A stretch of DNA of 64,000 nt from Oscillospiraceae bacterium CM (GCA_022870705.1 CP072107.1:1176501-1240500); one strand, 5' to 3'. Numbered from the stretch's first letter, positions 52,972-60,165 are shown. Program-made: numbers and translations. The notes: generated by a model from the letters alone, not told the origin.

Positions 52972-54443
52972 CAACGCGCGTTGCCGCCTACTGCCGCGTG
53001 TCAACCGAGCTTTGTGATCAGCAAACCTCGTTTGAAAGCCAGAAAACGTTTTTTACCGACTATATTGCTGCCACACCCGGCTGGTCGCTTTATCAAATCT
53101 ACGCTGACGAAGGAATTTCCGGCACGTCGGCAGCCCCGCGCACCGGTTTTCTTGACATGCTTGGCGACGCGAAGCTTGGCCTTTTTGACCTCGTTGTCAC
53201 AAAAGAGATCAGCCGTTTTTCGCGAAATCTCTTGGACACCGTTCGCTACACGCGTGCTTTAAAGCGATGGGGCGTCGGTGTTTTATTTTTAAACGACGGT
53301 ATTTCGACGCTCGATCCGGATGCCGAACTGCGGCTGAATATCATGGCGTCTGTCGCGCAGGAGGAGAGCCGGAAAACGAGCGAACGCGTCAAATGGGGCC
53401 AGCGGCGACGCATGGAGCGCGGCGTTGTCTTCGGGCGCAGTCTCCTCGGCTATACGGCGGTAAACGGCAGCCTGACGGTCGAGCCTTGCGGAGCGGCTAT
53501 CGTCCGCCGGATTTTCAGCCTTTTTTTGGACGGGCGCTGCGGCGTCCGCCAGATTGCGCGCACGCTCACCGAGGACGGCATTTTGACACCATCCGGGAAA
53601 ACAACCTGGTCCGGCGGTGCTATTTATAAAATTCTGCGCAACGAAAAATATTGCGGCGACCTTGTCCAGCGGAAAACCATCACCGTTGATTATCTGTCGC
53701 ACCAAAAGATCAGAAATCCCGACTTTGAAGATTATGTCCGTCTGTTAAACCATCATGAGCCCATCATTCCGCGTGCGACATGGGCAGCCGCCCAAGAAGA
53801 GCTCAATCGTCGTAATACAGCACAAAACGCCGACACATCCCGCGCCGTCCGTTATCCGTTGTCCGGCAAAGTCCGTTGTGGTGTGTGCGGTAAAACGTAT
53901 CGCTGCCGGACGCGCCGCCGCCGCGACGGCAGCTTCTACCGCCTTTGGGTGCCGGATGGCTGCCGGTGTTGTGACGCTGTCCGCTCCCTGCGGGAGGAGG
54001 CTGTTGTCTCCTGCGTGCAGGCGATCGTCTCCGGCTTTGACAGCGCGGTGCTGACGCAAAACCTCTCAAATATCCTCAGGCACTTAAGCGACGTGGCAAG
54101 GCGCGCACAGCCCGCGCACACTGTCACAGCTTTGCGGGATAAGCAGATGAAGCTGACGGATGCGTATCTGTCCGGCGATGTTGATAAGGCTGTCTACAAT
54201 GTTTTAAAAGAGGCGTATCAGCGGGAGGAAAGCGCCTTATGTCATCAAGCTGGATCCGTTGAAACCATATCCGGCAGGGAAAACGAGACGCTCATAGCGG
54301 CGCTGTCAGCGCTTTGCGCCGGTATGCACGATGACGACGTATTTTATCTGAGCCTTGTTGAGTCGCTCACCGTCACAAACGGCGGCGTGACGATCCGCCT
54401 GTTCGGCCTTTCAGCGCCGTTTCAGGCGCAATTTGAGGATTAA
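52968..54443 (+). CDS. Large serine recombinase of the cotJC element
   Basis: 491 residues, TTG start at 52968 with CTGGAGG 6 bases upstream. Resolvase-type catalytic domain: YCRVSTE with nucleophile S12, DEGISGTS, KEISRFSRN and QEESRKTSERVKWG with catalytic Arg residues. The PF07508-type recombinase domain follows (GYTAVNG, ARTLTEDGILTPSGKTTWSG, ILRNEKYCGD). A zinc ribbon lies at about residues 302-334 (CGVCGK and CRCC), then a C-terminal helical/coiled-coil part. Full length with no lesion. It most likely excises the element that carries it. This architecture is the same as skin-element recombinases such as SpoIVCA. Confidence 0.93.
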   Translation: MTTRVAAYCRVSTELCDQQTSFESQKTFFTDYIAATPGWSLYQIYADEGISGTSAAPRTGFLDMLGDAKLGLFDLVVTKEISRFSRNLLDTVRYTRALKRWGVGVLFLNDGISTLDPDAELRLNIMASVAQEESRKTSERVKWGQRRRMERGVVFGRSLLGYTAVNGSLTVEPCGAAIVRRIFSLFLDGRCGVRQIARTLTEDGILTPSGKTTWSGGAIYKILRNEKYCGDLVQRKTITVDYLSHQKIRNPDFEDYVRLLNHHEPIIPRATWAAAQEELNRRNTAQNADTSRAVRYPLSGKVRCGVCGKTYRCRTRRRRDGSFYRLWVPDGCRCCDAVRSLREEAVVSCVQAIVSGFDSAVLTQNLSNILRHLSDVARRAQPAHTVTALRDKQMKLTDAYLSGDVDKAVYNVLKEAYQREESALCHQAGSVETISGRENETLIAALSALCAGMHDDDVFYLSLVESLTVTNGGVTIRLFGLSAPFQAQFED

Positions 54444-54462
54444 CTTTAGCCGCCGGATGTGA

Positions 54463-54468
54463 TATGAT
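54463..54468 (+). promoter_or_regulatory. Possible promoter of the phosphorylase gene
   Basis: TATGAT at 54463-54468, 17 bases after TTAACT (54440-54445). If real, the phosphorylase can be transcribed independently of the recombinase. Confidence 0.35.
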
Positions 54469-54498
54469 AAGGAAAATTCCGGAGAAGGGACGCGCGTT

Positions 54499-55797
54499 AT
54501 GCGGTTTTACGATATCATTCAAAAAAAACGTGATCGACAGGCGCTGACGGACGATGAGCTCCGCTATGCGGTTGACGGTTTTACGGTGGGCGACGTGCCG
54601 GATTATCAGATGGCGGCGTTTCTCATGGCCGTCTATTTCAGCGGGATGGACGCACGCGAGGTCACAACGCTGACGCTGTCCATGCAACAGTCTGGTGACA
54701 GCGTCGATTTGTCCCCGTTTGGCAGTTTGACGGCCGACAAGCACAGCACAGGCGGCGTCGGCGATAAAACAACGCTGATCGCGCTGCCGATTGTCGCCTC
54801 CCTCGGCGTCGTTGTCGCCAAAATGTCCGGCCGCGGGCTTGGACACACGGGCGGCACGGTGGACAAGCTTGAAGCGATCCCGGGCTTTCAGACAACGCTG
54901 ACGCGTGATCGGTTTATACAGCAAGTCAAGGAAATCGGCATCGCCGTCGTTGGCCAGTCGGGCACGCTTGCGCCAGCCGACAAAAAAATGTACGCCTTGC
55001 GCGACGTGACGGCAACGGTTGACAGCATTCCGCTCATCGCGTCGAGCGTCATGAGCAAAAAGCTCGCCTCCGGCACGCAAAACATCGTACTGGACGTGAA
55101 ATTCGGCAGCGGTGCTTTTATGAAAACCCCGGAAGACGCCGCCCGGCTCGCACAGACGATGGTGACGATCGGCAAAGCGGCAGGCCGCAACATGGCCGCC
55201 CTTGTGACGACAATGGACGTGCCGCTCGGGAGCGCCATCGGCAACGCGTTGGAGGTTTTAGAGGCTGTCCGTGTTTTGAAAGGGGAGGGCGGGGCGCTGC
55301 GCGACGTTTCCTGCGCCCTCGCCGCCGAGATGCTCTCCCTATGCCATGGCTGGCCGCACGCGCAAAGCGCCGCGGCGGTGGACGATGCCCTGCAAAGCGG
55401 CCGCGCCCTCGAGAAGTTTCGCCAGTGGATAGCCTATCAGGGCGGCGATACGGCCTTTATTGACGACCCCAAGGCACTTGGCGAAGCACCCGTCCAAGAC
55501 GTTTTCGTCGCCTCCCAAGGCGGCTATTTAACACACCTCAACGCCGAGCTGTTTGGCAAAGCGTCGTCCGCCCTCGGGGCCGGTCGGGAGAAGGCCGTAG
55601 AAGGTGTTGACCCGCTGGCCGGTATTGTGCTTAATAAATCGCTTGGAGATTTCTGCGCCCCCGGCGAGACGCTCGCCGTCTTGCACACAAGCGATAAAAG
55701 CCGCCTCGCTCCCGCCCGCGCCTATCTCAACACCGCCGTTTCATACGGCCCTGACAAGCCATCGCCAGCGCCTCTTATTCACAGCGTTTTACGGTAA
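54499..55797 (+). CDS. pdp: Pyrimidine-nucleoside phosphorylase (element cargo)
   Basis: 432 residues. Phosphorolysis of uridine, thymidine and deoxyuridine to base plus (deoxy)ribose 1-phosphate. N-terminal helical domain (ELRYAVDGFTVGDVPDYQMAAFLMA). The phosphate-binding and signature region follows: DKHSTGGVGDKTTL, MSGRGLGHTGGTVDKLEAIPG and SSVMSKKLASGTQNIVLDVK. The alpha/beta and C-terminal domains run to the usual length. GGAGAAGGG precedes the ATG. Intact, and ends 33 bases before the right core, so it lies wholly inside the element. In many Firmicutes this gene follows spoIIM-xerD with deoB and punA, so it may be a captured local gene. Confidence 0.95.
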   Translation: MRFYDIIQKKRDRQALTDDELRYAVDGFTVGDVPDYQMAAFLMAVYFSGMDAREVTTLTLSMQQSGDSVDLSPFGSLTADKHSTGGVGDKTTLIALPIVASLGVVVAKMSGRGLGHTGGTVDKLEAIPGFQTTLTRDRFIQQVKEIGIAVVGQSGTLAPADKKMYALRDVTATVDSIPLIASSVMSKKLASGTQNIVLDVKFGSGAFMKTPEDAARLAQTMVTIGKAAGRNMAALVTTMDVPLGSAIGNALEVLEAVRVLKGEGGALRDVSCALAAEMLSLCHGWPHAQSAAAVDDALQSGRALEKFRQWIAYQGGDTAFIDDPKALGEAPVQDVFVASQGGYLTHLNAELFGKASSALGAGREKAVEGVDPLAGIVLNKSLGDFCAPGETLAVLHTSDKSRLAPARAYLNTAVSYGPDKPSPAPLIHSVLR

Positions 55798-55815
55798 AGA
55801 ACACAAAAAAGTCTT

Positions 55816-55841
55816 TTGCGTCTACCATATACCTATATCGG
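55816..55841. repeat. Right attachment site of the cotJC element
   Basis: Core TACCTAT (55830-55836). The inside arm TTGCGT (55816-55821) pairs with ACGCAA of the left end in the circle. Outside it, cotJC continues. Confidence 0.75.
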
Positions 55842-56016
55842 TTAACAGCGCTTTGAGCTCCGGGTAAGGCATAGAGTAGCGCTGGCTGAGGTAGCGCAGG
55901 GAAGCGCCGAGTTCGCCGTCCGGCCCGCCGTACTGACTGATGATGAATTTTGCCAGGGCGGGATTGGGTGTTGAGATTTTGACGGGGTATTCGAGCCTTT
56001 TCTGATATTCAAACAT
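55822..56016 (-). CDS. cotJC: cotJC, 5' portion (spore coat manganese-catalase-like), truncated by the element
   Basis: First 62 genuine codons of CotJC from the ATG at 56016, including the N-terminal NPALAKFIISQYGGPDGE block and LGASLRYLSQRYSMPYPE, both characteristic. The frame runs through the core into element sequence and stops after two foreign codons (Ile-Trp) at 55822. The ATG lies 2 bases after the cotJA-cotJB stop, in the classical cotJABC order. A 64-residue truncated peptide is expected until the element leaves. Confidence 0.88.
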   Translation of the reverse strand: MFEYQKRLEYPVKISTPNPALAKFIISQYGGPDGELGASLRYLSQRYSMPYPELKALLTDIGIW

Positions 56017-56018
56017 CC

Positions 56019-57068
56019 TTATTTACCCGCCCCTCTTTCGGCGTATTCCCACGGCCAGGGGTTATTAAGCCATGTGAATTCATCGCCGGATGTAATGTCC
56101 ATAATTGTCTGAGGTCCGTACAGCTGGACGTATTTATCCATGCCCTCTTTCATTAGCTTGTTGAGCGTTTTCAGCATGTCAAGCGCATCCCTGTCATTTG
56201 AATGCGTGTCCAGATAAAGATTGAGCTCGTCGATGGCAAAACCAAGCGCCATCAGCTCGCCCAAAGGTGTTCCGGCGTATGGGTTTGTGTTGTTCGCGAT
56301 GTTCATGAACGGCAAGTCTAGGCCGGGGAAAAGCGTTCCGCGCGTTAACGCCTCATCATTTTGATATGTCGGCGGATTTTTCGATTGGAACGGGACATAT
56401 CCGACGGACAGAGGCGCGCATGGCGGCAGTTCGCCGTTTTTATACCCGCAGGGGGATGTATCTGTCATCGCACCGGAAACATTTTGTTTGCCGGTCATGT
56501 ACGGCGAAACGCCCATGTTCGGCTTTGCCGTCTGCTGCGGCATCATGCCCATGTTCATCGGGGAAACGCCGCTGTTCGGCTTATTCATCATTTCCGGCAT
56601 CATACCGCTGTTGGCGCTCGCCATCGGCGAAACGCCCATGTTCGGTTTTGCCGCCTGCTGCGGCATCATACCCATGTTCATCGGGGAAACGCCGCTGTTC
56701 GGCTTATTCATCATTTCCGGCATCATACCGCTGTTCGCGTTCGCCATCGGCGAAACGCCCATGTTCGGCTTTGCCGCCTGCTGCGGCATCATGCCCATGT
56801 TCATCGGGGACACGCCACTGTTCGGCTTGTTCATCATTTCCGGCATCAACCCGCTGTTGGCGCTGGCCATCGGCGAAACGCCCATGTTCTGCTTTGCGGA
56901 CATATATGGCATGGCGCCCATATTCGGGGCGTTCATGTTATTTGAAGCGCTACCACTGCCCATAACGCCGGCATTGCTGTTTGCCTGTGCACCGGACGGC
57001 ATTGTCTTTGCGCCAGCTGCATATCGCTGCCGCGCGGTACTGCTCGGTTGTACGTAATGATCCTCCAA
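56019..57068 (-). CDS. CotJA-CotJB fusion with Met/Asn-rich repeat domain
   Basis: 349 residues from the TTG at 57068, 7 bases after AAAGGAGG; upstream codons are not coding-like. Residues ~25-190 are low-complexity Met/Asn/Pro/Ser sequence with three 41-residue repeats (MGVSPMASANSG..., NKPNSGVSPMNMGMMPQQAAK) and a partial fourth. Residues ~205-265 match CotJA (YVPFQSKNPPTYQNDEALTRGTLFPGLDLPF pattern). Residues ~269-349 match CotJB (LMALGFAIDELNLYLDTH and NPWPWEYAERG). CotJA and CotJB are normally separate ~80-90-residue inner coat proteins. Mother-cell expression is expected from the sigma-E-like site upstream. Confidence 0.82.
   Translation of the reverse strand: MEDHYVQPSSTARQRYAAGAKTMPSGAQANSNAGVMGSGSASNNMNAPNMGAMPYMSAKQNMGVSPMASANSGLMPEMMNKPNSGVSPMNMGMMPQQAAKPNMGVSPMANANSGMMPEMMNKPNSGVSPMNMGMMPQQAAKPNMGVSPMASANSGMMPEMMNKPNSGVSPMNMGMMPQQTAKPNMGVSPYMTGKQNVSGAMTDTSPCGYKNGELPPCAPLSVGYVPFQSKNPPTYQNDEALTRGTLFPGLDLPFMNIANNTNPYAGTPLGELMALGFAIDELNLYLDTHSNDRDALDMLKTLNKLMKEGMDKYVQLYGPQTIMDITSGDEFTWLNNPWPWEYAERGAGK
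56502..56993. repeat. 123-bp tandem repeats in the coat gene
   Basis: Units start at 56502, 56625 and 56748 (exact 123-base period), with a diverged partial fourth from 56871. 123 is a multiple of 3, so copy-number change keeps the frame. The repeats leave long shadow frames open on the plus strand. Confidence 0.92.
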
Positions 57069-57111
57069 GTGTTTTCCTCCTTTTGTTCTTTGGGAAAGTG
57101 TTTCCCGAACC

Positions 57112-57119
57112 AGTATATG
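57112..57119 (-). promoter_or_regulatory. Sigma-E-like -10 upstream of the cotJ operon
   Basis: CATATACT on the minus strand, one mismatch from CATACA(A/C)T, 44 bases before the TTG start. A weak GAACACG lies at about the -35 distance. Confidence 0.45.
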
Positions 57120-57185
57120 ACAGGTCGTTTTTCCGTGTTCATCCTGCTTTCGCGGCACCGTGCCAGTCTCTTTGCCGAATCCTTT

Positions 57186-57214
57186 TCATAACGTCTTTTT
57201 TCAAGTCATACCAT
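57186..57214 (+). promoter_or_regulatory. Sigma-E-like promoter of cwlD
   Basis: TCATAAC (57186-57192), 14 bases, CATACCAT (57207-57214): good agreement with the mother-cell sigma-E consensus. The leader would be short. Confidence 0.5.
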
Positions 57215-57238
57215 GAAATGAAAGGGGACGTGTTAAAG

Positions 57239-57985
57239 ATGGGCAATCAGAATAAATTAAGGTTTCTTGTCGTTTTACTGTTAACAATCTTCATGATTTC
57301 AGCTGCATTATCCTTTGATTCACCCGCGCTGCGGCGCGTTTTTTCAGGCAATGAGGCAACATCTCGGCAAACACTCATCATCGACGCCGGTCACGGCGGG
57401 GAAGACGGCGGTGCCGTATCGCTCTCGGGCGTGAAGGAGAGCCAAATTAACCTTGAAATTGCAAAAAAGCTGGAGCTCATTGCTGTTTTTTACGGCGTGC
57501 CTGTTGTGATGACACGCACAACAGAAGACCTCGACTATTCCGCCAGCGCGACAACGATCCGGGCGAAAAAAGCGGAGGATCAGAAAAGGCGGCTGACACT
57601 CATTAACAAAACACCGAACGCCGTGCTCATCAGCATTCACCAGAATACGTATCCCAGTGGCAGCCCAAACGGCGCGCAGGTGCTGTACGCGCCGACAGGG
57701 GGGAGCAAGCCCTTTGCCGATGTGATGCAGTCCTCGCTTATTCAGGCGCTCGACCCTAAAAATCGGCGGACGGCATCAAAAATCCCAGATTCTATTCTCC
57801 TGATGAATAATATCAAATGCCCGGCGCTACTCATTGAGTGCGGTTTTCTGACGAACGCCGCTGAGGAACAGCGTTTGCTGACAGACGGGTATCAAATAAA
57901 AATTGCCGCGACCGTCGCGGCGTGTTATCTGACAAGCAGGGCTGGCCTGTATCAGACAGATTTTGGAGGCACCAATGAAAGCTAA
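57239..57985 (+). CDS. cwlD: N-acetylmuramoyl-L-alanine amidase CwlD
   Basis: 248 residues from the ATG at 57239 (AAAGGGG upstream). Zinc amidase_3 enzyme. With PdaA it makes the muramic-delta-lactam of spore cortex. An N-terminal membrane anchor (FLVVLLLTIFMISAAL) is followed by IDAGHGGEDGGA with Zn ligands His and Glu, LISIHQN with the third His, and LIECGFLTNAAE with the catalytic Glu. Length matches CwlD (about 237). Its 3' end overlaps radA by 11 bases. Confidence 0.88.
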   Translation: MGNQNKLRFLVVLLLTIFMISAALSFDSPALRRVFSGNEATSRQTLIIDAGHGGEDGGAVSLSGVKESQINLEIAKKLELIAVFYGVPVVMTRTTEDLDYSASATTIRAKKAEDQKRRLTLINKTPNAVLISIHQNTYPSGSPNGAQVLYAPTGGSKPFADVMQSSLIQALDPKNRRTASKIPDSILLMNNIKCPALLIECGFLTNAAEEQRLLTDGYQIKIAATVAACYLTSRAGLYQTDFGGTNES

Positions 57986-59351
57986 AATAGCATATTATTG
58001 CACGGAGTGCGGCAACGAGACGCCGAAATGGCAGGGTAAATGCCCCGCCTGCGGCAGCTGGAACACGGTTGTTGAACAGCCCGTCGCGACAAAAGTCACG
58101 AAAAGCGCACCCGTTAAAAGCGGTGTGTCATCAGCCCGGACGCCAAAGCTTTTAACGGAGCTTGACGCGTCCGCCGATATTCGGTTTTCAACCGGCCTAA
58201 CAGAGCTCGACCGTGTGCTCGGCGGCGGGGCTGTTGTCGGCTCCCTTGTCCTTGTCGGTGGGCCGCCGGGCATCGGTAAGTCGACGCTGCTGCTCCAAAT
58301 CTGCCGCCATCTTGCTATCGGGAAAAAGATTATGTATGTCTCTGGGGAAGAATCCGGCCGCCAGCTGAAGCTGCGTGCTGAGCGGCTTGGCGTGTCGGGG
58401 AGCGGTCTTTTTGTTTTATCCGAAACAGAGCTCGGGGAAATCTTATCGTCCTGTGAGGTGCTGGGGCCGGACATTATGATCGTCGATTCCATTCAGACGC
58501 TTTATAACGGCGAGCTCTCTTCGTCGCCGGGCAGTGTTGCGCAGGTGCGCGAGTGTACGATGTCGCTTCTCCAGTTTTCAAAAAACAGCGGCTTGACTGT
58601 CTTTCTCATCGGGCATGTCAACAAGGAGGGTGCGATTGCGGGGCCGAAGGTGCTTGAGCACATGGTTGACTGCGTGCTCGCCTTTGAAGGGGAGATGACC
58701 TCTCATTACAGAATTCTGCGCGCGTCGAAAAACAGATTCGGCCCAACAAATGAAATCGGCGTTTTTGAAATGCTGGAGACCGGCCTTGCCGAAGTCGCCA
58801 ATCCGTCAGAGTTGCTGCTGTCTGGCAGGCCGACGGCCGCACCGGGGACGTGCGTCACGTGCGTTCTGGAAGGGACGCGTCCCGTTCTGGCCGAAGTGCA
58901 GGCCCTCGTCGCGCCAAGCAGTTACAACGTCCCGCGCCGCAACGCAACAGGCATTGAATACAATAGGGCAATGATGCTGCTAGCCGTTTTGGAAAAGCGC
59001 GGCGGCCTTCGTCTCGGCAGCTGTGACGCCTATCTCAATGTTGTCGGCGGCCTCTCAATTGACGAGCCCTCTGCCGACTTGGCCGTCGTCCTCGCCCTGG
59101 CGTCGAGTTATCGGGACAAGCCCCTTAAAGACGAGCTCGTCGCTGTCGGAGAAGTCGGGCTGACGGGTGAATTGCGTCCTGTCACCCAGATGAACATGCG
59201 CCTATCGGAAGCAAAGCGGCTCGGTTTTAAATACTGTTTGCTCCCTAAAAACGGTCTGGGGAAAGTCACAGCGCCAGAGGGACTCACACTTTTACAGGCG
59301 TGTAACATTGAGGAAGCCATCCGCCTCGCGCTTGCTTCATCAGAAGGCTGA
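57975..59351 (+). CDS. radA: DNA repair protein RadA
   Basis: 458 residues from the ATG at 57975, with GGAGG 5 bases upstream. Branch-migration helicase in recombination. N-terminal C4 zinc motif (CTECG, CPACG), RecA-like ATPase with Walker A GGPPGIGKST, the KNRFG motif in SKNRFGPTNEIGVFEM, and a C-terminal Lon-like domain (DEPSADLAVVLALASS). The start lies inside cwlD, so they are co-transcribed. Confidence 0.96.
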   Translation: MKAKIAYYCTECGNETPKWQGKCPACGSWNTVVEQPVATKVTKSAPVKSGVSSARTPKLLTELDASADIRFSTGLTELDRVLGGGAVVGSLVLVGGPPGIGKSTLLLQICRHLAIGKKIMYVSGEESGRQLKLRAERLGVSGSGLFVLSETELGEILSSCEVLGPDIMIVDSIQTLYNGELSSSPGSVAQVRECTMSLLQFSKNSGLTVFLIGHVNKEGAIAGPKVLEHMVDCVLAFEGEMTSHYRILRASKNRFGPTNEIGVFEMLETGLAEVANPSELLLSGRPTAAPGTCVTCVLEGTRPVLAEVQALVAPSSYNVPRRNATGIEYNRAMMLLAVLEKRGGLRLGSCDAYLNVVGGLSIDEPSADLAVVLALASSYRDKPLKDELVAVGEVGLTGELRPVTQMNMRLSEAKRLGFKYCLLPKNGLGKVTAPEGLTLLQACNIEEAIRLALASSEG

Positions 59352-59377
59352 TACTCATTTTGTGAATATTTCAGGCC

Positions 59378-59545
59378 TTATGAGATACTTTCGCCGTCAA
59401 GCGCCGTCGCCTGTTTATTTTTTCGGATGAAATGGACGCAGTTTTCTCCGGATGGCTCCGGTATGCCTTTTGAAGCGGCGCGTTCCAACCCGCAGCAACC
59501 ATCTGCCTGATAGACACAGTCTCCGGTGCAGGGAATGAGACTCAT
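59378..59545 (-). CDS. Small Cys-rich conserved protein
   Basis: 55 residues from the ATG at 59545, with GGAGGCGAAGGA upstream. Begins MSLIPCTGDCVYQADGCCGL; Cys at 6, 10, 17, 18 and 36 (C-x3-C-x6-CC pattern), so a likely metal site. Resembles the short Clostridia proteins with CxxxCxYQxxGxC that are often mislabelled as hydroxymyristoyl-ACP dehydratase. Function unknown. Confidence 0.6.
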   Translation of the reverse strand: MSLIPCTGDCVYQADGCCGLERAASKGIPEPSGENCVHFIRKNKQATALDGESIS

Positions 59546-59672
59546 TTTCCTTCGCCTCCCATGCTAGTGTGTGCAGGCTTCAACAAAATATTAGAATGCT
59601 TTTTTTGTCGGAGATTGACGTTTTTAGGATCTTTTTATCTAATCTATACAAACTCCGGTGGTTTTATTCTGC

Positions 59673-59701
59673 TTGTCAATACAAGTCACACAAGGTATAA
59701 T
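59673..59701 (+). promoter_or_regulatory. Promoter of the 108-residue gene
   Basis: TTGTCA (59673-59678), 17 bases, TATAAT (59696-59701). A small CTTGT-CAAT-ACAAG inverted repeat overlaps the -35. Confidence 0.7.
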
Positions 59702-59732
59702 TGATAAGAATTGAATAAAGGGGGAGCGATGA

Positions 59733-60059
59733 TTGAACGTTACACTGGTCGTCAAAGTACTCAATGATGAGCATCAACTGATCGGCGCATATACGAGCCT
59801 CGTAAAACTGCCCTTTTTGCCGATCGTCGGTATGAAATTCAGAAAAAACTCCAACGTCTGGCTTTGGCAGGCAACTGACGGCGAAGAACTCAGCCCGCCG
59901 GTCAAAGCGGTTACATACAATCTCGATAACGATGAGATTTTTTGTCTTTTTGAAGTTAACAAATTTTTGTCCTCAACTTTTTGGACGCCGATTAAAAACA
60001 TAACAAACTGCCATGAACTTAGGCAGTTTGCTGATCATCAATTAGAGCCGCAGTATTAG
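59733..60059 (+). CDS. Hypothetical protein, 108 residues
   Basis: TTG start at 59733 with GGGGGAGCGATGA upstream. A compact, probably beta-rich protein: NVTLVVKVLND, GAYTSLVKLPFLPIVGMKF, then WLWQATDGEELSPPVKAVTYN and an EIFCLFEV strand. No signal peptide or membrane segment. Not recognised. The clear promoter and terminator show it is a real, single-gene unit. Confidence 0.65.
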   Translation: MNVTLVVKVLNDEHQLIGAYTSLVKLPFLPIVGMKFRKNSNVWLWQATDGEELSPPVKAVTYNLDNDEIFCLFEVNKFLSSTFWTPIKNITNCHELRQFADHQLEPQY

Positions 60060-60084
60060 CAATAATACAGCGGCTCTTTTTTAT
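60044..60084 (+). terminator. Terminator overlapping the end of the 108-residue gene
   Basis: AGAGCCGC (60044-60051) / GCGGCTCT (60070-60077), with inner GTATTA/TAATAC pairing and a T run. The stop codon lies in the loop region. Confidence 0.88.
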
Positions 60085-60135
60085 ATTCATATTCAGACCG
60101 CTTGAACCCCCCTCTCGCCCCGTTTTCCCCCACTG

Positions 60136-60165
60136 CATTCAACAAAATTTTTATTTTGTTGAATG
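60136..60165. repeat. Perfect 13-4-13 palindrome before the second recombinase
   Basis: CATTCAACAAAAT (60136-60148), TTTT, ATTTTGTTGAATG (60153-60165). About 90 bases before the recombinase start and upstream of a plausible TAGACC-17-TATGAT promoter (60183-60211). Not a typical terminator; may be an operator. Confidence 0.6.

Larger units (their letters stand above)
52723..55836 (+). mobile_element. Skin-like intervening element in cotJC
   Basis: Bounded by TACCTAT at 52723-52729 and 55830-55836, a period of 3107 bases. It holds a 54-codon ORF, a large serine recombinase and a pyrimidine-nucleoside phosphorylase, all on the plus strand, opposite to cotJC. Precise recombination between the cores restores cotJC in frame (LLTDIG joined to TEELG). 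The predicted circle junction has TTGCGT and ACGCAA arms placed almost symmetrically around the core, as in serine-integrase attP sites. Known analogues are the skin element in sigK and similar insertions in other sporulation genes. Excision in the mother cell is inferred, not shown. Confidence 0.85.

Noticed and set aside
52313-56016. Intein, group II intron or two separate frameshifted genes as explanations for split cotJC
   Set aside because: The insert has stops in the cotJC frame, no reverse transcriptase or intron domain, and no intein motifs. A frameshift cannot explain 3107 bases holding two complete genes. Matching 7-bp ends plus a serine recombinase fit site-specific insertion best.
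56502-56993. CRISPR-like appearance of regular repeats
   Set aside because: The period is 123 bases with no unique spacers, it is coding, and no cas genes are present.
56361-57057. Three long plus-strand open frames (189-199 codons) over the coat gene
   Set aside because: They exist only because the 123-bp repeat has no stops in other frames. They lack ribosome sites, and the minus-strand frame continues into recognisable CotJA and CotJB domains.
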